Assembly (NCBI GenBank): GCA_012838915.1
Contig: DUOI01000115.1
Coordinates: 1 to 57,913 of the forward strand
Direction: 5' to 3'
DNA from: Clostridiales bacterium
GTDB lineage: Bacteria; Bacillota; Clostridia; Caldicoprobacterales; DTU083
DNA: 57,913 nt
This document shows positions 18,259-26,404 of the stretch, piece after piece (the first letter of the stretch is position 1; each line of letters opens with the position of its first letter). The notes below the pieces were generated by a model, which saw only the letters and a program-made list of their open reading frames with translations, was not told the origin of the DNA and made no database searches. The position numbers and the translations under genes were made by a program.

Positions 18259-18483
18259 CCTCTCAATCTCCCTCAGCTTTCTGTTCCAACCGCTACAACC
18301 TGAAGTTTGTCTCAATGTTTGCTTCTTAACGCTAATTAAAACTGTAAAGCTTATTGCTACACTAAGCTAATTGCATACCTACAATTTTTACCTACCAATT
18401 AAACACAATTAGATAATTAACACAGTCAAATAATAAACGATAACGATGCATACATTATGAGATTTATCGAGCAAAATAAAGAA

Positions 18484-18519
18484 GCCAATACAAACCTAAG
18501 GTTATGTTTGGCTTCTGCA
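18484..18519 (-). terminator. terminator of the RAYT gene
   Basis: On the minus strand GAAGCCAA pairs with TTGGCTTC, with partial inner pairing, followed by TTTATTTTG. It lies about 75 nt after the RAYT stop. Confidence 0.7.
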
Positions 18520-18594
18520 ATCATATAAAATAGGCCACATATATACACACATACTTTAAACTAAGCATTTTCAGGTTAGTATATGCTGATTAAT

Positions 18595-19530
18595 TTACGC
18601 TGCTTTTACTGCCTCATCTATGAGCTCATCAAACAAATCAGAATATATTGTTTCGCCTTTAATAAGCAGTTTGTAGCCTTTCTCACATAGCTGAGAGCAG
18701 CAGGATATCGTTATACCGGTTATACTATGACATATTTCTCGGTAGCTCAAACCGCATAATACCCTAAGAACATATGCACAAAAGGAACGATAATTCATCG
18801 TTTTGTGTTTCCCTTTCCAGGCTATATGAAAATTTGGTGAATAGTTCAATCGCCTGGAGATAAATGATAGTACCTCTTCAGGTGAAACATTTCTAAGAAT
18901 AACATTCCGACCGCTTATGTATTCATTCTCAACTTCAATTAATGCTTGCTTTTTGAATTCATCTATATTATCTGCCTGCCTTTGATGTGTTACCAATTCA
19001 CTATATTTATATTCAAAGTTTTCACTCTTTGCATGGAGAAGCTCCATGATAAATCTCTTATCTATAAGGTTATACTCGTCTTTCCTTATACCTAAATAAA
19101 TACCATAGGATGAATAGGGGTATTCCTCTTCTCTGCCACAATATTCGGGAATATCTTTAGGGTTGTTATGTATATAGGCTGATACTGCCAGGTTATACCG
19201 ATCAGAGTCCAGTATTCTGCTTTGAAACCTGCCTTGGAATAAGTGACCATGCCTCTCATATTTCATGTTGTAGTATCTTACGTATGCAGTGTTTAGACTA
19301 TGCATAAATCTAGACACATCAAAACCCTTTGGATCCAAATGAATATGAACATGATTGTCCATCAGGCAATATGCATACACACTGGATTTATACTTCTCTT
19401 TATACCTTTTAAGCAGTAATAAATAGTATTCCTTATCAGCCTCTTCCCTGAACAGGAGTACTTCTGAACAACTTCTGCTAATAATATGATAAATGGCCAA
19501 CTCATGCTTTTCGCGTGCTTTCCTGGGCAT
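18595..19530 (-). CDS. REP-associated tyrosine transposase (RAYT, IS200-like HUH protein)
   Basis: 311 aa from ATG 19530 (AGGTGG 8 nt upstream). The Y1 transposase fold is clear: HUH motif H60-V-H62 in MDNHVHIHL, the GHLFQGRF block, and the YIHNNP motif with the likely catalytic Y119. The C-terminal ~100 residues carry a helix-turn-helix-like region with YVLRVLCGLSYREI, similar in layout to the DnaA C-terminal domain often found in RAYTs. RAYTs are single-copy domesticated relatives of IS200 transposases that mobilise REP sequences. Here the gene is flanked by GGGGACAGTTCTCAA-type repeats in opposite orientation on its two sides. No IS ends are seen, so it is not a normal insertion sequence. 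Confidence 0.88.
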   Translation of the reverse strand: MPRKAREKHELAIYHIISRSCSEVLLFREEADKEYYLLLLKRYKEKYKSSVYAYCLMDNHVHIHLDPKGFDVSRFMHSLNTAYVRYYNMKYERHGHLFQGRFQSRILDSDRYNLAVSAYIHNNPKDIPEYCGREEEYPYSSYGIYLGIRKDEYNLIDKRFIMELLHAKSENFEYKYSELVTHQRQADNIDEFKKQALIEVENEYISGRNVILRNVSPEEVLSFISRRLNYSPNFHIAWKGKHKTMNYRSFCAYVLRVLCGLSYREICHSITGITISCCSQLCEKGYKLLIKGETIYSDLFDELIDEAVKAA

Positions 19531-19853
19531 GTTTGCCACCACCTATAATAATTATGAGATTGGGCAGAAGAATTATTTGTTTTAATGATTCCAGTATAGC
19601 ACAGAACATCTGTTCGGTAAAGGTTCTTTTAGATATTTTTTCAAGTATATGTTAAAATTTTTTAATTAGTTAATGAGTGTTCCCGATACCTAGATAGTCG
19701 GGTTTTATAAAAGAACAAGCCTTTTAGCTTAACACTTTGTGCAAAGTTTCAGGCTTGTTCCGTTATTGCCTTTTTGAATTTTTCCGATAGTTTTTGAGGA
19801 GTGTCCCCATACGCAATTATTGAGAACTGTCCCCTATATGCCCTATATGTGCC
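19531..19853. other. region between the RAYT gene and lpd
   Basis: 323 nt. Contains an inverted repeat GAACAAGCC / GGCTTGTTC (about 19714-19761) that can form a stem-loop, one RAYT-type repeat (19820-19834), a partial repeat GTGTCCCC at 19801-19808, and three tandem CCCTATATG units at 19832-19860 that run into the lpd stop codon. No gene. Confidence 0.6.
19820..19834 (-). repeat. RAYT-type repeat downstream of lpd
   Basis: TTGAGAACTGTCCCC on the plus strand, that is a perfect core on the minus strand. Its orientation is opposite to the copies on the other side of the RAYT gene. Confidence 0.85.
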
Positions 19854-21251
19854 CTATATGTGAATTGCCCAGCCTTCTATAGCTCGCATAGACTCCATCA
19901 CGGCTTCTGAAAGTGTAGGATGGGCATGAATCATGGTAGCAATGTCTTCAGGCAGAAGTTCCGCTGTTTTTGCAAGAAGAATTTCATGAATCAGTTCTGT
20001 TGCATTGGCACCGATGACATGAGCTCCCAGTATTTCCTTAGTAATGGGATCATATAATACTTTTACCATTCCATCCGGTTGTTCCACTGCTACTGACTTT
20101 CCAGCGCCTCTGAAGGGAAAGCTCGCCTTCTTATATTTTACAGATTCCTGTTTTGCACGCCATTCTGTATACCCGAAGCTGGCAATCTGAGGTTCGCAAT
20201 ATATTGCACTGGGAACGGTCATCAGATCCACCTTTCTTGGCGGGTTTAATCCTGCTATATATTCCACTGCTATTTCACCTTCTTTTGAGGCTACATGAGC
20301 CAATAATGGTGTATTTATCACATCTCCAATGGCATAAATGCCCGGAATCTCTGTCTCATAGTAGTCTCCAACCTGGATAAAGCCGTTTTCTGTTTTTACA
20401 CCCAATTCCTCCAATCCAATTTCTGAAGAATTAGGAACACGTCCCACCGCAACAAGAATCTGATCAACAATAATTGTTTTCTGTACTTCATTTTTATCTT
20501 CCAAGGCAACCGAAACCTTATTATCTTTTACTTCCATAGACAATGCCTTTGTGCCGGTCATTACTTCTATACCCTTTTTCTTAAAGGACCTTGTCAATAA
20601 GGTGGAAATCTCCTGGTCTTCAAGGGGCAGAATCCGGTCCATTACCTCCACTAAAACCACTTCTACTCCGAAAGATATCATAATATAAGCAAATTCAACA
20701 CCAATTGCTCCTCCACCAATGATTAATATTTTATTTGGCAGCTTTTCCTGCATCAAAATTCCTGTTGAAGAAAGTACAAACCTTTCATCAAATACAAAGC
20801 CAGGAATTTCTTTGGGTTTGGAACCTGTAGCTATTATAATGTTTCTACCAGTGATTTTCTTGCCATTTGCCAAGCTTACTTCATTTTTTCCTGTAATAGT
20901 TCCTGTGGATTCAATTAAATCCACTTTGTTTTTCTTCAACAGGAAGTTGACTCCTTTAGACAGGGTTTCTGCTGCCTCTCTTGATTTATTGAATATCTTC
21001 CTATAATCAAAGCCCCTGCGATCAATTGTGATCCCCCACTCTTCAATTCCATCCAGGCTCTGATATCGCTCTGCCTGGTGTATGAGTGCTTTAGACGGAA
21101 TGCAACCCACGTTCAGACATACACCGCCTACTTTTTCCTTCTCTATTACAGCGACTTTCAAACCCAATTGGGATGCGCGAATAGCTGCAACATATCCACC
21201 GGGGCCGCCGCCAATTATCACAATATCATAATCAAACTTATTATATTCCAT
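19854..21251 (-). CDS. lpdA: dihydrolipoyl dehydrogenase (E3)
   Basis: 465 aa. FAD-dependent disulfide oxidoreductase that reoxidises the lipoyl group of E2 with NAD+. FAD-binding GGGPGGYVAA near residue 14, redox disulfide in GGVCLNVGCIPSK (Cys about 45 and 50), NAD-binding GGGAIGVEFA near 180, and the catalytic His-Glu dyad in HAHPTLSEA near the C-terminus. There is no N-terminal lipoyl domain. ATG with GGAGG 7 nt upstream. Last gene of the pdhABC-lpd operon, 117 nt after pdhC. Its stop (ATA TAG) is the first of three CATATAGGG units. Confidence 0.96.
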   Translation of the reverse strand: MEYNKFDYDIVIIGGGPGGYVAAIRASQLGLKVAVIEKEKVGGVCLNVGCIPSKALIHQAERYQSLDGIEEWGITIDRRGFDYRKIFNKSREAAETLSKGVNFLLKKNKVDLIESTGTITGKNEVSLANGKKITGRNIIIATGSKPKEIPGFVFDERFVLSSTGILMQEKLPNKILIIGGGAIGVEFAYIMISFGVEVVLVEVMDRILPLEDQEISTLLTRSFKKKGIEVMTGTKALSMEVKDNKVSVALEDKNEVQKTIIVDQILVAVGRVPNSSEIGLEELGVKTENGFIQVGDYYETEIPGIYAIGDVINTPLLAHVASKEGEIAVEYIAGLNPPRKVDLMTVPSAIYCEPQIASFGYTEWRAKQESVKYKKASFPFRGAGKSVAVEQPDGMVKVLYDPITKEILGAHVIGANATELIHEILLAKTAELLPEDIATMIHAHPTLSEAVMESMRAIEGWAIHI

Positions 21252-21367
21252 AGGATTTCCTCCGAACGTGCTAATAAACCTGCATTAGAAAAATTACGCT
21301 TATTTAACTTACATACTAGTGAATAAATTGTTTAGCCTTTGACCATAGCTTTTTTCTGCCGGTTCTT

Positions 21368-22687
21368 TTATAAAAATGCATAAAAGGGATCCTCAATAAT
21401 GTCTTTTAAGTTCTTCAGAAAGGCCGCTCCGACTGCGCCGTCAATCACCCTGTGATCACAGGAAAGAGTCATTTTCATTTGAGTCTGTACCTTAATACTG
21501 TCTTCCTCACCTACCACCGGCATTTTCTTCATTTGTCCGACAGCCAATATGGCAGAACCAGGAGGATTGATAATTGCAGTGAATTCTTCAATTCCAAGGG
21601 AACCCAGGTTGCTGATTGTAAAACCCGGGTTTTGGTATTCTTCAGGCATTAATTTGTTGTTCCTGGCTTTCTCTATTAATTCATGCAGCTCATTTTCAAT
21701 TGCAATAAGGCCTTTGTTTCCGCAATCACGAACCACTGGCGTAATCAAACCGTCTGATAATGCAACAGCCAGACCTATATCAACCTGTTTTCTCTTGAGA
21801 ATAGTATCGCCGAGCCAGCTTGCATTCACCATTTGGTGCTTCTTTAATGCTTCAGCTGCGTACTTTATCAAAAACGCATTAATAGATAGCTTTTCCGACA
21901 GTGATTCATTTAGTTTATTTCTGGTATTAATCAGATTATCAACGGTTACAGTCACCGTCAGGTAGTAGTGAGGTGCACTATATTTGGATTCCGACAAGCG
22001 CTGCGCTATTACCTTCCTCCTGGGAGAAACAGGAATTATTTCCTCCTCTGATGCTGCTTGCACAGTATACGCAGCAGATGGTTTTGCTGACAATGGCCCT
22101 TTTACAGCCCATTCTTCCTTGACTGGTTCTTGTTTGGCAACTCTCTCTTTAATGAGTTTCTCTACATCTGCCTTTATTATGCGGCCGTCTGGTCCGGTTC
22201 CACTTATATCATTCAATGAAAGTTCATTCATCTCCGCTAACTTACGAGCTAATGGCGATGCCTTGATGCGAGAATCTGCCATAATATTGGTTGCGGTTCT
22301 ACGCCCGCCTTTCATTGCAGTGCTCACTCCTGAGTGAATTTCTTGAGAACCGTCCCCACCACTTACTGAGTAGAGTTCTTGAGAACTGTCCCCGTCACTC
22401 AACTTTTGAGAACTGTCCCCGTTGCTTGGCAGGGCATTAATTTTTTCGCCTGCCTCGCCGATAATTGCAATAGTGTCCCCAATAGCAGCGCCCTCGCCCT
22501 CCCGTACAAGAATTTTCAGCAGTGTTCCTTCACTGGTGGACTCATAATCCATGGTGGCCTTGTCGGTTTCCACTTCGCACAATATATCACCAACATCGAC
22601 CCAGTCGCCTTCCTGCTTATGCCACCTGACCAGGACTCCTGCTTCCATGGTAGGTGACAGGGCAGTCATCAATACTTGTTCAGCCAT
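21368..22687 (-). CDS. pdhC: dihydrolipoamide acetyltransferase (E2) of pyruvate dehydrogenase
   Basis: 439 aa from ATG 22687; an upstream TTG frame start at 22762 lacks a ribosome binding site. Domains in order: one lipoyl domain (1-80) with the modified K43 in ETDKA; linker (81-133); peripheral subunit-binding domain with SPLARKLA (about 144-180); second linker; catalytic acyltransferase domain (about 215-439) with the CDHRVIDGA active-site His/Asp. The first linker contains three copies of the RAYT-type repeat in frame, read as GDSSQ, GDSSQ and GDGSQ (residues 90-94, 99-103, 111-115). They add a hydrophilic Ser/Gly/Gln-rich stretch where E2 tolerates length change. Confidence 0.95.
   Translation of the reverse strand: MAEQVLMTALSPTMEAGVLVRWHKQEGDWVDVGDILCEVETDKATMDYESTSEGTLLKILVREGEGAAIGDTIAIIGEAGEKINALPSNGDSSQKLSDGDSSQELYSVSGGDGSQEIHSGVSTAMKGGRRTATNIMADSRIKASPLARKLAEMNELSLNDISGTGPDGRIIKADVEKLIKERVAKQEPVKEEWAVKGPLSAKPSAAYTVQAASEEEIIPVSPRRKVIAQRLSESKYSAPHYYLTVTVTVDNLINTRNKLNESLSEKLSINAFLIKYAAEALKKHQMVNASWLGDTILKRKQVDIGLAVALSDGLITPVVRDCGNKGLIAIENELHELIEKARNNKLMPEEYQNPGFTISNLGSLGIEEFTAIINPPGSAILAVGQMKKMPVVGEEDSIKVQTQMKMTLSCDHRVIDGAVGAAFLKNLKDIIEDPFYAFL
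22343..22420 (-). repeat. three RAYT-type repeats inside the pdhC linker
   Basis: Minus-strand copies at 22406-22420 and 22379-22393 (perfect GGGGACAGTTCTCAA) and 22343-22357 (GGGGACGGTTCTCAA, one change). Start-to-start spacing 27 and 36 nt, both multiples of three, so the reading frame is the same in all. Confidence 0.92.
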
Positions 22688-22774
22688 AAGCTTATCGCCC
22701 CTTGTCTTTACTTTTAATAACGATACTGCCGCTTCCTCATACATGTTGGAAATATTCGCCAAATCATGCCAGCG

Positions 22775-23752
22775 TCACATATACAACACCTTTTTTGCTG
22801 CATCAACAATCTTTTTCACAGTAGGCTGCACTTCCAGCTCTAATGTATGGTTGTACGGCATGGGAACATCTTCGGATGTCACCAGCTCTGCCGGAGCATC
22901 CAGGTAATCAAAGCAATTTTTGGAGACCAGCCATCCAATATGGGAGGCAACGCTGGCAAAAGGCCAGGTTTGATCCACTATCACACATCGATTGGTCTTC
23001 CGAACTGATTGATAAATAGCTTCTTCGTCCAAAGGCTTCACAGTACGCAAATCGATTATCTCTGCTTCAACTCCCAGCTCTGCAAGATGCTGTGCAGCCT
23101 GCTCCACCAACCGCAGAGGCTTGGAGCAGGTTATCAAGGTAATATCGCTTCCCACCCGCTTTACATCCGCCTTACCAATGGGTATGAGATAATCCTCCTC
23201 CGGAACCTCGCCCTTCCAGTTGTACATCAGTTCTGCTTCCAGAAACAAGACCGGGTTATCGTTGCGGATGCTGGATTTTAACAAGCCCTTTGCATCATAG
23301 GGTGTGGCCGGTGCAACGACAATCAGTCCTGGTACATGGGCATAAACAGATTGCAATGCCTGAGAATGCTGTGAGCTTAAGTATTCCGCAGGCCCATTGG
23401 GCCCCCTGAAAACAATGGGAACGCTTATCTGACCACCGGACATATGGCGCATTTTCGCCGCATTGTTTACTACCTGATCATAAGCCAGCAGGGAGAAATT
23501 AAATGTCATCCATTCCACGATAGGCCTCAGACCCACCATGGCTGCGCCTATACCTATACCGGAAAAACCCGCTTCTGTAATGGGCGTATCAATCACTCGT
23601 TTATCGCCGTATTTATCAAGCAAACCCTGGCTGACCTTATATGCCCCATCATATTCGGCTACTTCCTCCCCCATCAGAATTACCCGTTCATCCCGAGCCA
23701 TTTCTTCATCCATTGCCTGCCTGATCGCTTCTCGAAAAGTTATCAAGGCCAT
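22775..23752 (-). CDS. pdhB: pyruvate dehydrogenase E1 component, beta subunit
   Basis: 325 aa. Transketolase-like pyrimidine-binding domain followed by the transketolase C-terminal domain. GEEVAEYDGAYKVSQGL and the ITEAGFSGIGIGAAMVGL blocks are typical of E1-beta. Pairs with the alpha subunit to decarboxylate pyruvate with thiamine diphosphate. ATG with GGAGG upstream, 15 nt after pdhA. No gene for acetoin metabolism is nearby. Confidence 0.95.
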   Translation of the reverse strand: MALITFREAIRQAMDEEMARDERVILMGEEVAEYDGAYKVSQGLLDKYGDKRVIDTPITEAGFSGIGIGAAMVGLRPIVEWMTFNFSLLAYDQVVNNAAKMRHMSGGQISVPIVFRGPNGPAEYLSSQHSQALQSVYAHVPGLIVVAPATPYDAKGLLKSSIRNDNPVLFLEAELMYNWKGEVPEEDYLIPIGKADVKRVGSDITLITCSKPLRLVEQAAQHLAELGVEAEIIDLRTVKPLDEEAIYQSVRKTNRCVIVDQTWPFASVASHIGWLVSKNCFDYLDAPAELVTSEDVPMPYNHTLELEVQPTVKKIVDAAKKVLYM

Positions 23753-23767
23753 TTCTTACACCTCCGA

Positions 23768-24739
23768 TTAAGCATAAATATCTTCATACATTGCCTCAAG
23801 GGGAGGCTCTTCACTTTCTTCCGCAAACCGCACCGATTCATTTATAATTTCTTTGCATTTATTGTCCAATTCCTTGTATTCCTCTAGTGTCAGTGCTCCC
23901 TCTTCTAACATTTTTGATTGCAGAATTGCAATGGGATCCTGACTTCTATATTCCTCCAACTCTTCCTTTGTTCGATATCTGGCCGGGTCACTCATGGAAT
24001 GCCCTCGATACCGATAGGTTTGAATCTCCAATAAGACCGGTGTGTTTTTATCTTTTATCAATTTAATTGCCTTTTGAGTTTCTTCGTAAACTGTCAGAAC
24101 ATCCATACCATTTACCTGCCATGCCGGTATATCATAGGAAGCGCCCATAATCGAATAATCATGAACGGAAGAAACCCGCTTATAATTGGTTCCCATTCCA
24201 TATTGATTGTTTTCGCAGATAAAGATTATGGGCAGGCTCCATATTTTTGCCATATTAAGCGTTTCATGAAACACGCCCTGGTGAATAGCACCATCTCCAA
24301 AATAGCAAAGCACTACACCATCTTCTTCATAGTATTTCACCTTAAAGGCAACACCTGCTGCTATGGGAATATGGGCGCCCACAATCCCGTTTCCACCATA
24401 CATATTGTTCTCAACATCGAAAAAGTGCATGGAGCCGCCTTTTCCCTTGGAACAACCTGTTACCTTGCCAAGCAACTCAGCCATGGCAGCATTAGGGTGC
24501 ATGCCGCAAGCCAGCGCATGACCGTGATCACGATAGCCGGTTAACACATAATCTTTTTTCATATCCAATGCGGCTATGGAACCAACAGCCACAGCTTCCT
24601 GACCAATATATAAATGTAAAAATCCACCGATTTTCCGCAAACCATACATTTGGGCGGATTTTTCTTCAAACCTTCTTATCAATAGCATTTGTTCCAGCAA
24701 ATTCATTAAGAATGCTTTTTCATATTTACCCAAACTCAT
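23768..24739 (-). CDS. pdhA: pyruvate dehydrogenase E1 component, alpha subunit
   Basis: 323 aa. Thiamine diphosphate-binding motif GDGAIHQGVFHE...ENN, the GGSMHFF segment, and the phosphorylation-loop-like RGHSMSDPARYR, which is the pyruvate dehydrogenase form rather than branched-chain E1. Acetoin dehydrogenase alpha subunits are close relatives, so the substrate is inferred. ATG with GGGAG upstream. First gene of pdhABC-lpd; a RAYT-type pair lies just upstream (24837-24876). Confidence 0.92.
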   Translation of the reverse strand: MSLGKYEKAFLMNLLEQMLLIRRFEEKSAQMYGLRKIGGFLHLYIGQEAVAVGSIAALDMKKDYVLTGYRDHGHALACGMHPNAAMAELLGKVTGCSKGKGGSMHFFDVENNMYGGNGIVGAHIPIAAGVAFKVKYYEEDGVVLCYFGDGAIHQGVFHETLNMAKIWSLPIIFICENNQYGMGTNYKRVSSVHDYSIMGASYDIPAWQVNGMDVLTVYEETQKAIKLIKDKNTPVLLEIQTYRYRGHSMSDPARYRTKEELEEYRSQDPIAILQSKMLEEGALTLEEYKELDNKCKEIINESVRFAEESEEPPLEAMYEDIYA

Positions 24740-24836
24740 ACTATCACTCCCTAGAGTTTCTTATTATAAACTGCCTACCCTTTATCTTCCTGCATCAATT
24801 CGAAAATTGAGTAAAAGTTGAGAAAGTGAGGAGAAG

Positions 24837-24876
24837 TTGAGAACTGTCCCCCCTCCAAAAGTTGAGAACTGTCCCC
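24837..24876 (-). repeat. pair of RAYT-type repeats between pdhA and the PPOX gene
   Basis: TTGAGAACTGTCCCC at 24837-24851 and 24862-24876 on the plus strand (core on the minus strand), 25 nt apart. A degenerate GTTGAGAAAGTGAGG unit precedes them at about 24817-24831. Confidence 0.88.
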
Positions 24877-24883
24877 CTGAAGT

Positions 24884-25324
24884 TTAGGAAAAATGAACAG
24901 TATTGAATACTCCCTTCATAGGCACAAAATAGGCAGCTTTCTCAATCACAGTTTCTAAAACCACAAATTCATTCAAGTCTTCATTTATCCGCCAGAACAT
25001 TGTAAGCTTGTTTCCTACTGTTTCCAACAATTCAGATTTAATGGAAGGGTTTTCAAGCACATTAGTTTTTCCGTGTATCGTAATAACTTGATCCAACGAG
25101 CTGGTTTGAATCATCCAAGTGACATCAGAATTCTGCAAAATCTGATCTACTTTCCTGGAATTTTGTGAAGTTACTGAATAAATAACGCCCTTTCTGCCTC
25201 TGATTAGAATCGGTGTCATCCACCTTACATGAGTTTTTCCATTTTTGTCCGATGTACAAAGGATTCCTGCATTAGAATCGTCTATGATCTCTGCCAGTTT
25301 ACTTATCAATTTTTGCTGTTCCAT
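24884..25324 (-). CDS. pyridoxamine 5'-phosphate oxidase-like flavin-binding protein
   Basis: 146 aa from ATG 25324 (GGAGGG 7 nt upstream; the frame is open further back without signal). The split-barrel PPOX fold is indicated by GILCTSDKNGKTHVRWM, the IYSVTSQNSRKVDQI block and the later VTWMIQ strand, as in general stress protein 26-like proteins. Members bind FMN or related flavins; the substrate cannot be told. The stop codon lies 8 nt after a RAYT-type repeat on the genome map. Confidence 0.75.
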   Translation of the reverse strand: MEQQKLISKLAEIIDDSNAGILCTSDKNGKTHVRWMTPILIRGRKGVIYSVTSQNSRKVDQILQNSDVTWMIQTSSLDQVITIHGKTNVLENPSIKSELLETVGNKLTMFWRINEDLNEFVVLETVIEKAAYFVPMKGVFNTVHFS

Positions 25325-25512
25325 ACTTCCACCCTCCATTGACGGATTGTTATTGTATATATAACCGTTCAAGTAAGTACTAAACACCCGCTATATCCGG
25401 GCACCAGCACCGTAATTGAATTAAACCTTCAACTGAACTGCCCAACCAATTTATACATATGGGTACTAAATTATATACTTATGGGTATAAGATTATATGC
25501 CCAAAAAGCAAA

Positions 25513-25545
25513 AAACACTATCCAACCCTTAAATGGACAGCGTTT
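25513..25545 (-). terminator. terminator after the 176-aa membrane protein gene
   Basis: Minus strand AAACGCTGTCC pairs with GGATAGTGTTT (two G-U pairs), followed by a run of T. It lies about 90 nt after the stop at 25637. Confidence 0.65.
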
Positions 25546-25636
25546 AAATTATTAGATTAAATCCGCACGGAAAGGTACAAAGCCAAAAGATATGGTGTGG
25601 ACTGTATTTTAAATTGTTCAATAAAACATGTCTTGT

Positions 25637-26167
25637 TCAGTAAAATAACTTTGTCGGCAAAAGGAAGGTCCATGGCAGGGTGGTGACTGCAATAAAGGCA
25701 GCCACTTTCCACCGTGCCAACTCGTCTTCAATTGTTGACTTGAATGTATAATTATAATTAAAAAGCAGAATGAATAAACCGGAGATCAACATGGTTATCA
25801 TGATCAGGGTAAAAGCGAGGAAATTGCTGAATGGATCAAAGCTAATGCTGTTGACAACATCGTTGGAAAGTCCAAGAAAATCCTGAAAGCCGACGCAGGC
25901 AAACAGAATAGCTGCACCAATGATATCTGCCAATAAGCCAAGCAACCATACTTTTACAATGTTTTTCTTATAAAATAACAGCCAGTTCCATTCCTTATGA
26001 GGCTTGAATATAAAATAACAGGCAATTAAAACCAGCGAATCAATTAGCCAATTTCCAATCAGTGTTACCAGGATAACAGGAGGAAAAAAGAGTATCAGCC
26101 AAACGGGAAAAATAACATTGTATAGCTTTATTTGACGGGTTTGTTTTGTTTGCTTCGTTAATTCCAT
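25637..26167 (-). CDS. 176-aa multi-pass membrane protein, unknown function
   Basis: Start ATG with GGGGAG 9 nt upstream. A short basic N-terminus with KQTKQTRQ is followed by about five hydrophobic segments (near residues 17-38, 40-56, 70-92, 113-136 and 153-172). There are no conserved motifs that I recognise. It has its own terminator, so it is probably monocistronic. Confidence 0.65.
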   Translation of the reverse strand: MELTKQTKQTRQIKLYNVIFPVWLILFFPPVILVTLIGNWLIDSLVLIACYFIFKPHKEWNWLLFYKKNIVKVWLLGLLADIIGAAILFACVGFQDFLGLSNDVVNSISFDPFSNFLAFTLIMITMLISGLFILLFNYNYTFKSTIEDELARWKVAAFIAVTTLPWTFLLPTKLFY

Positions 26168-26287
26168 GATTCTTAACTCCCCTTAAGAATATTAATTCAT
26201 GCAGATATTTTTTTCCATAACTGTGTACAGAAGCAAAATGCTTATCATTATCAGCTTGTGAAAAATGTAACTATGCTGATAACTACT

Positions 26288-26315
26288 AAAAGCACCGACC
26301 ATTCCGATCAGTGCT
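26288..26315 (-). terminator. terminator of the Wzz-like gene
   Basis: Minus strand AGCACTGATC pairs with GGTCGGTGCT (G-U pairs included) around a 5-nt loop, followed by TTTAGTAGTT. About 90 nt after the stop. Confidence 0.65.
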
Positions 26316-26404
26316 CTTAATACTTTATCTATTAATGGGTTCTCATGCAATTGTTAAGTATAAGCATTATCGTATCGCTTAATCAGCCCAGGTTAATTTC
26401 AGTA

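Larger units (their letters stand above)
18137..18594. other. region between mrfA and the RAYT gene
   Basis: 458 nt without a gene. It holds two divergent RAYT-type repeats (18203-18258), AT-rich DNA, and the terminator of the RAYT gene (18484-18519). I see no clear promoter for mrfA. Confidence 0.6.

Noticed and set aside
18595-19530. Complete IS200/IS605 insertion sequence
   Set aside because: No TnpB/IscB gene and no subterminal hairpin ends; single gene with RAYT features instead.
22343-22420. CRISPR array
   Set aside because: Repeats are only 15 nt, irregularly spaced, within a coding sequence, and no cas genes are present.
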